From assembly GCA_947595635.1 (NCBI GenBank), contig CANQEU010000005.1, forward strand, positions 1-64,000: a stretch of DNA of 64,000 nt. The letters are read 5' to 3'. Origin of the DNA: an uncultured Clostridia bacterium. GTDB taxonomy: Bacteria > Bacillota > Clostridia > Oscillospirales > Acutalibacteraceae. Under the pieces are notes generated by a model, which did not search any database, was not told where the DNA came from, and was given only the letters and a program-made list of their open reading frames with translations. Numbering within the stretch: the stretch's first letter is position 1; the number at the start of each line of letters is the position of its first letter. Positions 20,010 through 31,500 of this stretch are shown here, one piece after another. Made by a program: the position numbers and the translations under genes.

Positions 20010-20759
20010 TCAGTCGTAATCGACAACATCTATCCACTTTGAGAGAAATTCCTTTTCCTCTTCAACGCCTTTTACCATCTGTGAGGCGGCAACTATCGGC
20101 AGCCACTGCTGAACATACTGCTTTGCCGTGTCGCTCTTTTCACAGAACAAATCAAGATATTTTTCGGCAAGCTCAGGCTGATGAAGCGAGAACAGCAAAT
20201 ATGTCCTTGCAGCGTCGGCGGACGCATTGCCCTGCGTCGCGTGCGACCAGTCGAGGATATACATTGTGCCGTCGTCCTTTACAATTATATTGCTCGGGTT
20301 AAAATCGCCGTGGCAAACCTTTGTATGCTTCGGCATACTGTCAAGCCTTGTGTGCAGCTCATATCTTATCGTTGCGCTTATATCGGTAAGGCTTGATATT
20401 TTTCTGTTCATCTTGTCCTTCAGCTTATTGAGCATAGGCGCCTTCTTGCTCTGCACCTCAAGCTGTAAATCGACAAATTTTTCAAGATATTCATCAATTT
20501 TATTCGGGTTCTCCTCCATAAGCTCCTTGAGCGTTCTGCCCTCGATGTAATCAAGGGTGATAGCCCAGCAGCCGTCAATAATAGATACCGCTCTTATTGA
20601 CGGAATGTTAAGTCCCGTTTCTTCAACTCTCGCCTGATTGAGCGCCTCGTTAAGAACATCCGCCTTTGGATAAGACGAGCCGAAAACCTTTATAGTGCAG
20701 TCGCCGTCCTTATATATACATTTGTCCTTTCTTTCCGCCAACAGCTTTTCAAAATTCAT
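20010..20759 (-). CDS. Aminoglycoside phosphotransferase/choline kinase-like family protein
   Basis: KVCHGDFNPSNIIVKDDGTMYILDWSHA. Confidence 0.85.
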   Translation of the reverse strand: MNFEKLLAERKDKCIYKDGDCTIKVFGSSYPKADVLNEALNQARVEETGLNIPSIRAVSIIDGCWAITLDYIEGRTLKELMEENPNKIDEYLEKFVDLQLEVQSKKAPMLNKLKDKMNRKISSLTDISATIRYELHTRLDSMPKHTKVCHGDFNPSNIIVKDDGTMYILDWSHATQGNASADAARTYLLFSLHQPELAEKYLDLFCEKSDTAKQYVQQWLPIVAASQMVKGVEEEKEFLSKWIDVVDYD

Positions 20760-20982
20760 AACATCAACAACCTTTCATCAGTGAAAATTTATTTAAAATA
20801 TTTGGAAGTTTTTTCAAAATCAAATATATTATACTACATTAAGTCAATATTTCATAGTGAAATAATCATAAAATTTCAATAATAATTTTTGTGTAATAAG
20901 TCAAATTATACAAGTTTTTTGGCAATAACGCTGCTATTCACGCTTTATTATTCCTTTATGGAAGAAAATTATTTCTTTAAAA

Positions 20983-21013
20983 ATATGCCGCCGCAGAGCG
21001 GCGGCATATTTTT
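20983..21013 (-). terminator. Terminator hairpin downstream of the UDG gene
   Basis: ATATGCCGCCGC-AGA-GCGGCGGCATAT. Confidence 0.75.
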
Positions 21014-21019
21014 ATGCAG

Positions 21020-21610
21020 TCAATTCAGCAATTCATCGTATGTTTCGGGGCAAAGCTCCGATATTTTAGCCTGTAAATTGAGGTAATCCTGAAACGCAGC
21101 CGGCTTGCTGTTAGGATTTCTTAAAATCGCAGCCGGATGAAGCGTAGCCATATAAAGAATTCCGTCCCTTTCAAAGAATTGTCCGTGTTCTCTTGTGATT
21201 TTTATGTCCTCTTTAAACATCTTCATCGCGGCAATTCGTCCAAGGCAAACGATTATCTTCGGCTTTATAAGCTCGATTTGCGCCTTGAGCCAAACGCTGC
21301 ATTGCTCCTGCTCTTCCGGGAGGGGATCGCGATTCTGCGGCGGACGGCATTTTACTATATTGGCTATGTATATATTCTTATTTCTGTCAAGGTGAACCGC
21401 GGCAAGCATCTTGTCAAGGAGCTTTCCTCCCCTGCCTACAAACGGCTCTCCCTGAAGATCCTCGTTTTGTCCGGGGCCCTCTCCTATAAACATAACCCTT
21501 GAATTCGGATTGCCCACTCCGACAACCACATTATTCCTTGTTTCGCAAAGTCCGCACCGGCGGCAGGCTTTGCAGTCGTTTTTAAGATCCTCCCAGTTAT
21601 TGTAACTCAT
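21020..21610 (-). CDS. Family 4 uracil-DNA glycosylase
   Basis: C..C(R)RCGLCETRNNVV.G.G, FIGEGPGQNED, ANIVKCRPPQNRDPLPEE, TLHPAAILRN. Confidence 0.92.
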   Translation of the reverse strand: MSYNNWEDLKNDCKACRRCGLCETRNNVVVGVGNPNSRVMFIGEGPGQNEDLQGEPFVGRGGKLLDKMLAAVHLDRNKNIYIANIVKCRPPQNRDPLPEEQEQCSVWLKAQIELIKPKIIVCLGRIAAMKMFKEDIKITREHGQFFERDGILYMATLHPAAILRNPNSKPAAFQDYLNLQAKISELCPETYDELLN

Positions 21611-21687
21611 ATTACACCTCGTCTATTTTATTAAATCGGAGCAAAGATATTTACACAGGCTTTCAGCCGTACCGCTCAGCGGCAGGC

Positions 21688-23043
21688 TCACATCTGCTTA
21701 AGCGCGTCTACTATACGCTCAAGCCTCATTGCTCTTGAAGCCTTTACCAAAACGCTGTCGCCATTTTTAATTATATTTTTAAGACTATCCAACGCGTCCT
21801 CAACGCTATCGCAGCACACCGCTCCCTCGCCGTAGCCCTCACTTATTTTCTTTGCAAGCTCTCCAACGGAAACAAGCGTATCAACGCCCTTATCCCGTGC
21901 GTATTTTCCGACGGCTCTGTGCAACTCAAGCTCGTTTTCACCAAGCTCCTTCATATCGCCCAAAATGCAAACGCGCCTTCCGCTGAAGTTCATCAGCGTG
22001 TCTATTGCACCCATAACCGAGTTTGGGTTTGCGTTGTAGCAATCGTCTATTATATCAATTTTTCCTGTTCTTATAAGATTATCCCGACTGCCGACTGTTT
22101 TATAGGCTTCAACTCCCCTGGCTATCTCCTCGTCGCTCATACCAAGGCTGTCGCCCACGGCAAAAGCGGCAAGCGCATTAGATACCATATATGTTCCTAT
22201 AGCGTTGATTTTTACATTCAAGCGCCTGCTTCCGTGAACAAGGGTGCAGCTTATTCCGTCAGCTCCGTTGTTGCATATGTTTTCGGCATAATAGTCGTTT
22301 TCACTGCCTATTCCGTAAAAAACGGGTGATATGTCTTTTCTGTCCTTTTGTGTGATAAGCTTGTCGTCGTCGCCGTTTAAAAATATTTTTCCGTCCGGCG
22401 ATAAATATTCAAAAATTTCAGTCTTAGCCTTTAAAACGCCGTCTCTGTCCTTAAGATTTTCAAGATGACAGTTTCCTATATTCGTTATTATGCAGTGAGT
22501 AGGTCTTACCATTTTTGCAAGACGGGTCATTTCACCGAAGTCCGATATACCCATCTCTACTACAGCAGCGGTGCTGCTTTCGTTTATTCCGAAAAGAGTA
22601 ATCGGCACGCCAAGCTCATTATTGAAATTCCCCTGTGTTTTGCAGACGCTGAACCTTTGAGAAAGCACAGACGCTACCATTTCCTTTGTAGACGTTTTGC
22701 CGACGCTGCCGGTTATGCCGACTATTGGAATTTTGAAAAGAGAGCGATAATATTCGGCGATTTCCTTTAGCGCGAGAAGCGTTGACTGAACCACAATACA
22801 CGGCTTTGACGGGCTTTGAGGCGCATTCTCACACAATGCGCAGACCGCTCCGTTTTCAAAGCACTGCTCTATGTATGAATGTCCGTCGCTGCGCTCGCCC
22901 TTGATCGCCGCAAAGCAGGAGCCGGCTTTTACCTGTCGGCTGTCTGTTACTATTATTGATACCTGCGTGTCCTTAAGCGACTCATCGCCGATATATTTTC
23001 CTTTGCACGCATTTAAAATGTCGTTTACGGTAAACTTAATCAT
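21688..23043 (-). CDS. murF: UDP-N-acetylmuramoyl-tripeptide--D-alanyl-D-alanine ligase
   Basis: TDSR, GSCFAAIKGERSDGHSY, GITGSVGKTSTKEM, DDCYNANPNSV. Confidence 0.93.
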   Translation of the reverse strand: MIKFTVNDILNACKGKYIGDESLKDTQVSIIVTDSRQVKAGSCFAAIKGERSDGHSYIEQCFENGAVCALCENAPQSPSKPCIVVQSTLLALKEIAEYYRSLFKIPIVGITGSVGKTSTKEMVASVLSQRFSVCKTQGNFNNELGVPITLFGINESSTAAVVEMGISDFGEMTRLAKMVRPTHCIITNIGNCHLENLKDRDGVLKAKTEIFEYLSPDGKIFLNGDDDKLITQKDRKDISPVFYGIGSENDYYAENICNNGADGISCTLVHGSRRLNVKINAIGTYMVSNALAAFAVGDSLGMSDEEIARGVEAYKTVGSRDNLIRTGKIDIIDDCYNANPNSVMGAIDTLMNFSGRRVCILGDMKELGENELELHRAVGKYARDKGVDTLVSVGELAKKISEGYGEGAVCCDSVEDALDSLKNIIKNGDSVLVKASRAMRLERIVDALKQM

Positions 23044-24116
23044 AAGCTCAAATCCTGTCTGTTGTATTTTTCAAGAGATATTTTCGCAAGATAATCACAA
23101 AGCTCAGGATAGTCAATTCCGACCGCCGCCGCTTCCTGAGGCAAAAGGCTTGTCGGGGTCATACCCGGAAGTGTGTTTGCCTCAAGGCAGTAAAAGCTGC
23201 CGTCGGCTGCCAGTATAAAATCTATTCTTGCGTATGCCTCAAGCTTAAGCACCTTATATACATGCTCTGCCTCACGGCAAAGGCTCTCGGTTATATCCTG
23301 CGGAATATCCGCAGGGCAAAACTCCTCAGTGCTTCCGGGCTGGTATTTATTGACATAATCGTAAAAGCCCTGCTTTGGCACGATCTCAATAACAGGCAGA
23401 GCCTTGCCGTCAAGAATTCCGACAGACAGCTCTCTGCCCTTTATATACTGCTCTACGAGCACCTCATCCTCATATGCAAACGCCTCGTTCATGGCGTTTA
23501 AAAACTCATTTTGACTCTCAACTATTGAAACGCCGACGCTGCTTCCGCCGGAGCAGGGTTTAACTACACATGGGAAACACGTCCAATCGTTTATTTTTCC
23601 GTTATTTAAATCCGTCTTTACAAATACGCTTCCCTTTGGAGTCGGAACATTGCTGCAAAGAAAAATACTTTTTGAAACTCCCTTATCCATAGCAAGAGCG
23701 CTGCCAAGACTGCCCGAACCTGTGTATTTTATGTCAAGCAAATCAAGAGAGGCCTGAAGCTTGCCGTTTTCTCCGACGTCGCCGTGAAGCGCCAAAAACG
23801 TAATGTCTGCATATTTGCATATCTCCTCCACATTCTGTCCGAAATAACGGTTTGATTTATCCTTTCTTTGCGCTTTTATTTTTTTAATGTCCGGCACGCT
23901 GTTGCCGACCGGCACGTTTGAGGCAAAGCTGTAATTGCTTTCAAAAAGCTCTTCAATATTTAAATCATCCTTCTCATAGCCCATAAATACATCAATCAAT
24001 ACGACCTTATGTCCCTTTTGACGAAGTGCGTCCGCAACAAGGCAGCCGGATGTTATGGAAACATCTCTTTCCGTGCTGAGTCCGCCTGCAAGAACCGCAA
24101 TTTTCATATATAACAC
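23040..24116 (-). CDS. ddl: D-alanine--D-alanine ligase
   Basis: VLAGGLSTERDVSI, LHGDVGENGKLQ, VEQYIKGRELSVGIL, EANTLPGMTPTSLLPQEA. Confidence 0.94.
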   Translation of the reverse strand: MLYMKIAVLAGGLSTERDVSITSGCLVADALRQKGHKVVLIDVFMGYEKDDLNIEELFESNYSFASNVPVGNSVPDIKKIKAQRKDKSNRYFGQNVEEICKYADITFLALHGDVGENGKLQASLDLLDIKYTGSGSLGSALAMDKGVSKSIFLCSNVPTPKGSVFVKTDLNNGKINDWTCFPCVVKPCSGGSSVGVSIVESQNEFLNAMNEAFAYEDEVLVEQYIKGRELSVGILDGKALPVIEIVPKQGFYDYVNKYQPGSTEEFCPADIPQDITESLCREAEHVYKVLKLEAYARIDFILAADGSFYCLEANTLPGMTPTSLLPQEAAAVGIDYPELCDYLAKISLEKYNRQDLSL

Positions 24117-24218
24117 CCCTATTTAAGCTTATCTCAATTATTTATCATACAGAAAGGGCAGTTATCCGCAGATATTATCATTATATTACCATAAATGGAT
24201 TTTTGCAAGAAAAAGAAA

Positions 24219-25228
24219 TCCTCCGTGCAAAGGCACGGAAGGAACAGTAGATTGAAAAAGTGTTTTTTACCTATGTAATCCTTGAACCGCAGTCAGCGCT
24301 GCTGTGCAGCGGGACTGCTGCTTAAGGTTTTATTTTTTGCAGGAGAAGCTTCGCTTCTCCTGCACCTCATCATTCTCGTTTAAGGAATATTTATTTTCAA
24401 GCTTTTGCTTGACTTGGAAAGCTTGCACTCGGCAATCTGCCCTGTGTGGGAGATTGATTGTGCGCTTGCAATATATAAGCAGGCGGCGGCACAAATTTAA
24501 AATTAAATAATTCTTTGAGAGAGCAGGTGGGGGGTAAAGGGGGAGCGTCAGCTCCCCCTTTAATATAACATAATATTAAAGCAGCAGCGTTACCGGCGCA
24601 AGTCGGTAACGCTGCGGTCATAGGAATATAAAACAAAATTTTTATCCTATGTAATCCTTGAACCGCAGTCGGCGCTGCTGTGCAGCGGGACTGCTGCTTA
24701 AGGTTTTATTTTTTTGCAGGAGAAGCTTCGCTTCTCCTGCACCTCATCATTCTCGCACAAGGGAATTTTGCTTAATTAAGCTTTTAGCCCGTAAATAAGC
24801 CTTTACTACATGAATTAAAATCAATGTATTTTTTTGAGCGAACAAAAAAGGGGGATTTAAAGGGGGAGCGTCAGCTCCCCCGTTAATATAACATAATATT
24901 AAAGTAGCAGCGTTACCGGCGCAAGTCGGTAACGCTGCGGTCATAGAAATATAAAACAAAATTTTTGTCCTATGTAATCCTTGAACCGCAGTCGGCGCTG
25001 CTGCGCAGCGGGACTGCTGCTTAAGGTTTTATTTTTTTGCAGGAGAAGCTTCGCTTCTCCTGCACCTCATCATTCTCGCACAAGGGAATTTCGCAGCCTG
25101 CGAGCTGCGACCAAAGGCCCCGCCTTTGGAAACCGCCGCCTTTTGAAAAAGGCGGGCGAAAACTTTATTTTCTCATGCAAAACCAGGCTTATCGGCAAAA
25201 GCTAAACCTCCGTGCAAAGGCACGGAGG
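24219..25228. repeat. Intergenic palindromic repeat array (A1 24271-24378; B1A2 24536-24768; B2A3 24859-25091) flanked by CCTCCGTGC/GCACGG-type hairpins
   Basis: Two 233-nt near-identical BA units plus one partial A unit; each unit contains four strong hairpins. Confidence 0.9.
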
Positions 25229-25252
25229 TTCTTAAAGGTTTAAATTTATTAA

Positions 25253-25546
25253 TCATTCCGCGTTAAGCGCACGGTTTAACCATATTTCCCCTATATCCAT
25301 AGCAAGGTAAAGACCCTGCTTCTCGCTTGATTTTATAACCTGCTTGCGCGGCGGAATGTCGGGGTCGGTACACATAAGCTGAATAGACACCTTATCCGCA
25401 ACCTCAAGGTCGTTTACCATTTTTGTTGTTTTTATCTTGAGGCGGACTACATATTTTTCCTCCATATTTCCGTAATAGAGGTCGTTGCCCACACGAACCA
25501 GCGGTCTGCCCTTATAAGTTGGAAACTGAGATTTCTTTTTAGCCAT
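25253..25546 (-). CDS. Conserved-looking small protein of unknown function
   Basis: 97-aa ORF in gene order with an apparent ribosome binding site (AAGGAGGATGAAGT). Confidence 0.75.
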   Translation of the reverse strand: MAKKKSQFPTYKGRPLVRVGNDLYYGNMEEKYVVRLKIKTTKMVNDLEVADKVSIQLMCTDPDIPPRKQVIKSSEKQGLYLAMDIGEIWLNRALNAE

Positions 25547-25651
25547 ACTTCATCCTCCTTTTTTGTTTAAATCGGAGCTGCGCCCCAATATACCTGCTTT
25601 GTTAAAGCCTTTAGCGTCATATAACGTTATTCACATAACAGCAAGGCAAAT

Positions 25652-26869
25652 TTATTTTGAAAGAAGCTTCTTTATTCTTTCCATAGCCTCAATTGTATTG
25701 TCACGATCGCCGAAGGAGGTAAGCCTGAAATACCCTTCGCCGTTTTTGCCAAAGCCTGCTCCCGGCGTGCCGACAACATTTGCCTTGTTCAAAAGCAAGT
25801 CGAAAAACTCCCAAGAGCCCATTCCATCGGGGCATTTAAGCCATATGTAAGGCGAATTTTTTCCGCCGGAGTACCATATTCCGAGCTCATCGAGCGCCTT
25901 TGCGATTATTCTTGCGTTTTCTTTGTAATATTCAAGGTTTTCACGACACTGCTTTTGTCCTTCCTCCGAAAATACGGCTGCCGCGCCGCACTGAACGGGA
26001 TATGAAACTCCGTTGAATTTAGAGCCCTGTCTTCTGCCCCATATCTGTGATATATTAACCTTTGTTCCGTCGTCGGTCACTACCTCAAGCTCCTTTGGAA
26101 CTACCGTATAACCGCATCTGAGTCCTGTAAAGCCTGCCGTTTTTGACAGAGAGCATATCTCTATAGCGCACTTCTTCGCGCCCTCGATTGCAAAAATGCT
26201 TCGTGGAACATCATCATCGGTTATGAACGCCTCGTAAGCCGCGTCATATATGATTATGGCATTGTTGTCAAGCGCGTAATCCACCCATTCCTTAAGCTGT
26301 GAAGCGGTAAAGGCTGCTCCCGTCGGATTGTTTGGAGAGCAAAGATAGATTAGGTCGGCGTGAACGCTTCTGTCGGGAACGGCGTTAAAGCCGTTTTCCT
26401 GCGTAGAGTCGATATATATTACCTCTCTGCCGCTCATAAGGTTTGAATCAACATACACTGGGTATGCCGGATCTGAAATCAAAACGGTGTTTTTATCGCC
26501 GAAAATATCAACTATATTTCCGCAGTCTGACTTTGCTCCGTCGCTTATTCTTATGTCGTCAGCCGGAACGTCAACGCCAAAGCTCTTATAATAGCCGGAA
26601 ACCGCCTGCTTTAAAAAGTCATAGCCTGTTCCGCTGTCCTCATAGCCCTTAAACGTTTCCTTAACGCCCATTTCCTCCGCGCCCCTTTTAACAGCCTCAA
26701 CAACGCACGGAGCAAGCGGAAGCGTAACATCGCCTATTCCCATTCTTATGATATTGTCTTTTTTGTCGGGATTTTCGGCAATATACTCATTTATCCTTTT
26801 AGCGATATTTATGAAAAGATAATTCTTTTCAAGCTTTAAAAAATTTTCGTTTATCTGTGGCATTTTCAT
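25652..26869 (-). CDS. dapL: LL-diaminopimelate aminotransferase
   Basis: NENFLKLEKNYLFINIAKRI, GIGDVTLPL, SLSKTAGFTGLRCGYTVVPKEL. Confidence 0.95.
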   Translation of the reverse strand: MKMPQINENFLKLEKNYLFINIAKRINEYIAENPDKKDNIIRMGIGDVTLPLAPCVVEAVKRGAEEMGVKETFKGYEDSGTGYDFLKQAVSGYYKSFGVDVPADDIRISDGAKSDCGNIVDIFGDKNTVLISDPAYPVYVDSNLMSGREVIYIDSTQENGFNAVPDRSVHADLIYLCSPNNPTGAAFTASQLKEWVDYALDNNAIIIYDAAYEAFITDDDVPRSIFAIEGAKKCAIEICSLSKTAGFTGLRCGYTVVPKELEVVTDDGTKVNISQIWGRRQGSKFNGVSYPVQCGAAAVFSEEGQKQCRENLEYYKENARIIAKALDELGIWYSGGKNSPYIWLKCPDGMGSWEFFDLLLNKANVVGTPGAGFGKNGEGYFRLTSFGDRDNTIEAMERIKKLLSK

Positions 26870-26904
26870 CTCTCCCTTTTAAATCAATAATTTTAATACA
26901 AAAA

Positions 26905-28563
<1,659 letters not shown>

Positions 28564-28596
28564 TTAATCAGCAACCCAAAATATCAACAGGCTTTA

Positions 28597-31500
28597 TTAA
28601 AGCTCTATCACTCCGTCAAACACACGCTCTGCGGCGCCTGTCATAAATACAGTTTCATCGGTATAGCGAATAACGAGATCGCCGCCCTTAAGCTTTACGG
28701 TTATGTCCTCATTCTTCGGGCAGAAGCCGTTTTCAACACAGGCGACCGCAACGGCACAGGCGCCGGTTCCGCAAGCCCATGTTTCGCCGCTTCCTCTCTC
28801 CCACACTCTCATTCTTATAGTGTGGTCGTCGATAACGCTTACAAACTCTGTATTCACTCTTTCCGGGAAGAGCGGGTCAAATTCAAACTTCGGCCCCACC
28901 TTTTCAATATCAAGTCCGTCAATATCGTCCATAAATACAACGCAATGCGGATTTCCCATTGAAACGCAGGTTATTCTGTAATCCTCTCCGTCTATCTTTA
29001 CCGGCTCGTTTATTATTTTGTCCTTATCCATTGCAACGGGTATGTTCTTCGGGTCAAGCTCAGCCTTGCCCATATCTACGCGCAGGCTCTTTACCTCGTT
29101 GTCCTGCTTATAGACGGTGAGCGTCTTAATTCCGCTGAGCGTTTCAACAGATACAGTGTCCTTGCTTGTATCCACCAAATTATGGTCATAAAGGAACTTT
29201 CCGACGCAGCGCACACCGTTGCCGCACATTTTGCCCTCAGAGCCGTCAAGGTTAAACATTCTCATCTTTGCGTCCGCGACGTCGGACTTGCAAATAAGTA
29301 TAATTCCGTCGCCGCCGATTCCGTAACGCCTGTCAGAAAGTCGAACGCTTAGTCCCTCGGGGTTGTTTATCATCTGGTCGAAGCAATTAAAATATATATA
29401 ATCGTTTCCGATGCCGTGCATCTTTGTAAAATTATACTTCACTTTATCTCTCCTCATATGGTTAATGTCAACAAGCTCGGTATTGCTGGGCGAGTATCTG
29501 CTCTTAAGGCATTCCGCAAGAGCGTTCGCCGTGTCAAGCGATGTGAGGCAGGGGATATTTCTCTCTACCGTTTTTCTGCGTATTTTTACGCTGTCACGGG
29601 ACGGTATTCTTCCCTTTGACGAGGTTGAGATAACATAGCTTATCTTGCCGCTTTCTATCAGGGTCAGGGTATTATCCTTTGACTCGTGGATTTTATCTAC
29701 GACATGAGCCTTTATGCCGTAGCTTTTGAGCACCTCTGCCGTTCCTCTTGTGGCGTAAAGCTCAAAGCCTAACTCCGAGTATTTTTTCGCAAGATCTCCT
29801 ATTTCTCTCTTATCGGAATCTCTTACCGTTATCAGCACGCCGCCGGACTTTGTCATTTTATAGCCTGCGCCGGTAAGTCCCTTGTATAAAGCCTCTTCAA
29901 GCGTACCGGCAACGCCGAGAACCTCGCCGGTCGATTTCATTTCCGGCCCCAGGTGGTTATCCACATTTATAAGCTTTTCAAACGAGAAAACAGGAACCTT
30001 AACGGCAACATACGGAGATTTTTTGTAAAGTCCTGTGCCGTAGCCCATATCCGCGAGCTTTTCACCAAGCATAGCCTTTGTCGCAAGGTCTACCATAGGC
30101 ACTCCCGTTACCTTGCTTATATAAGGAATTGTTCTTGAAGAACGCGGATTTACTTCTATAACATACAGATCTCCGCCGTAAATCAGATACTGTATATTGA
30201 CAAGACCCTTTGTTTTGAGAGAAAGCGCAAGATCCTTTGAGCTTTTTACTATTCTGCTTGTCATCTTATCGCTTATATTCCATGCCGGATATACGGCGAT
30301 AGAGTCGCCGGAGTGAACGCCGGCTCTTTCTATGTGCTCCATTATGCCGGGAATAAGAATGTCCTCGCCGTCGCATATGGCGTCAATTTCAATCTCGGTT
30401 CCCATAAGATATTTGTCAATAAGTATCGGGTTTTCTATATTTTGCGAAAGAATTATCGCCATATATTCTATTATGTCGTCGCTGTTATAGGCGATTATCA
30501 TATTCTGTCCGCCAAGAACATAAGACGGACGCATTAAAACAGGATAGCCTATTTTATCGGCAACATCAAGCGCCTCTTCGGTCGTCATAACGGTAAAGCC
30601 CTGGGGACGCTTTATGTTGTGCTTTTCAAGCAGCTCGTCAAAGCGCTCTCTGTCCTCAGCCATATCAATGCTGTCAGCCGATGTTCCAAGTATGTTTACA
30701 CCGTGCCTGCTGAGGTATCCCGTAAGCTTTATAGCCGTCTGTCCGCCAAAGGCTACGACAACTCCATAGGGCTTCTCCGTATTGATAACGCCCATAACGT
30801 CCTCGTTTGTAAGCGGCTCAAAATAAAGCCTGTCCGCCGTGTCAAAATCGGTTGATACGGTTTCGGGGTTATTATTGACGATAACAACGTCGAAGCCTGC
30901 CTTTTTAAGCGCCCAAACACAGTGAACCGAAGCATAGTCAAACTCTATTCCCTGACCTATTCTTATCGGGCCGGAGCCGAAAACAACTATCGTCTTCTTG
31001 CCGTCGTTTGTTTCCTTAATAAACTCCTCCGCCTCGTTTTCAGTGTCATAGGTAGAGTAGAAATACGGTGTTTCGGCTTTAAATTCAGCGGCGCAGGTAT
31101 CAACCATTTTATAAACGGGAAGCACGGGATTTTCAATCTCGCAGCCGCTCAGCTTTTTAATCGTTTCATCAAGAAAGCCCATATGCTTTGCTCTTAGATA
31201 AAGCTCGTCAGTAAGCTCTCCCTTTGAAAGCTCGTTTTCAAGATTTATTATATTAAGAAGCTTGTATAAGAACCATTCGTCAATAAGCGTTATATTATGT
31301 ATTTCTTCAACCGTTATACCCTTTTTAAGCGCCGAATAAACGCAGAACAGTCTTTCATCGTCGCAGATTTCAAGGCGCTTTCTTAAATTTTCGACCGACA
31401 TATTTATAAATTTTTCGTGGTCGAGCGTTTTAAGTGAAATCTCGGCTCCTCTTACAGCCTTCATTATCGCCTGCTCAAAGGTCGGCGCGATGGACATAAC

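Noticed and set aside
24397-24959. Two similar minus-strand ORFs (MFYI[PS]MTAALPTCAGNAA[AT]LILCYI[KN]GGADAPP...) that could look like a small gene family
   Set aside because: They fall entirely in the duplicated hairpin unit and diverge as soon as the repeat ends; similarity is explained by DNA duplication, not coding selection.
24219-25228. CRISPR array
   Set aside because: Repeat units are 233 nt and spacers 90-157 nt, hairpin-rich, without cas genes; not CRISPR-like.
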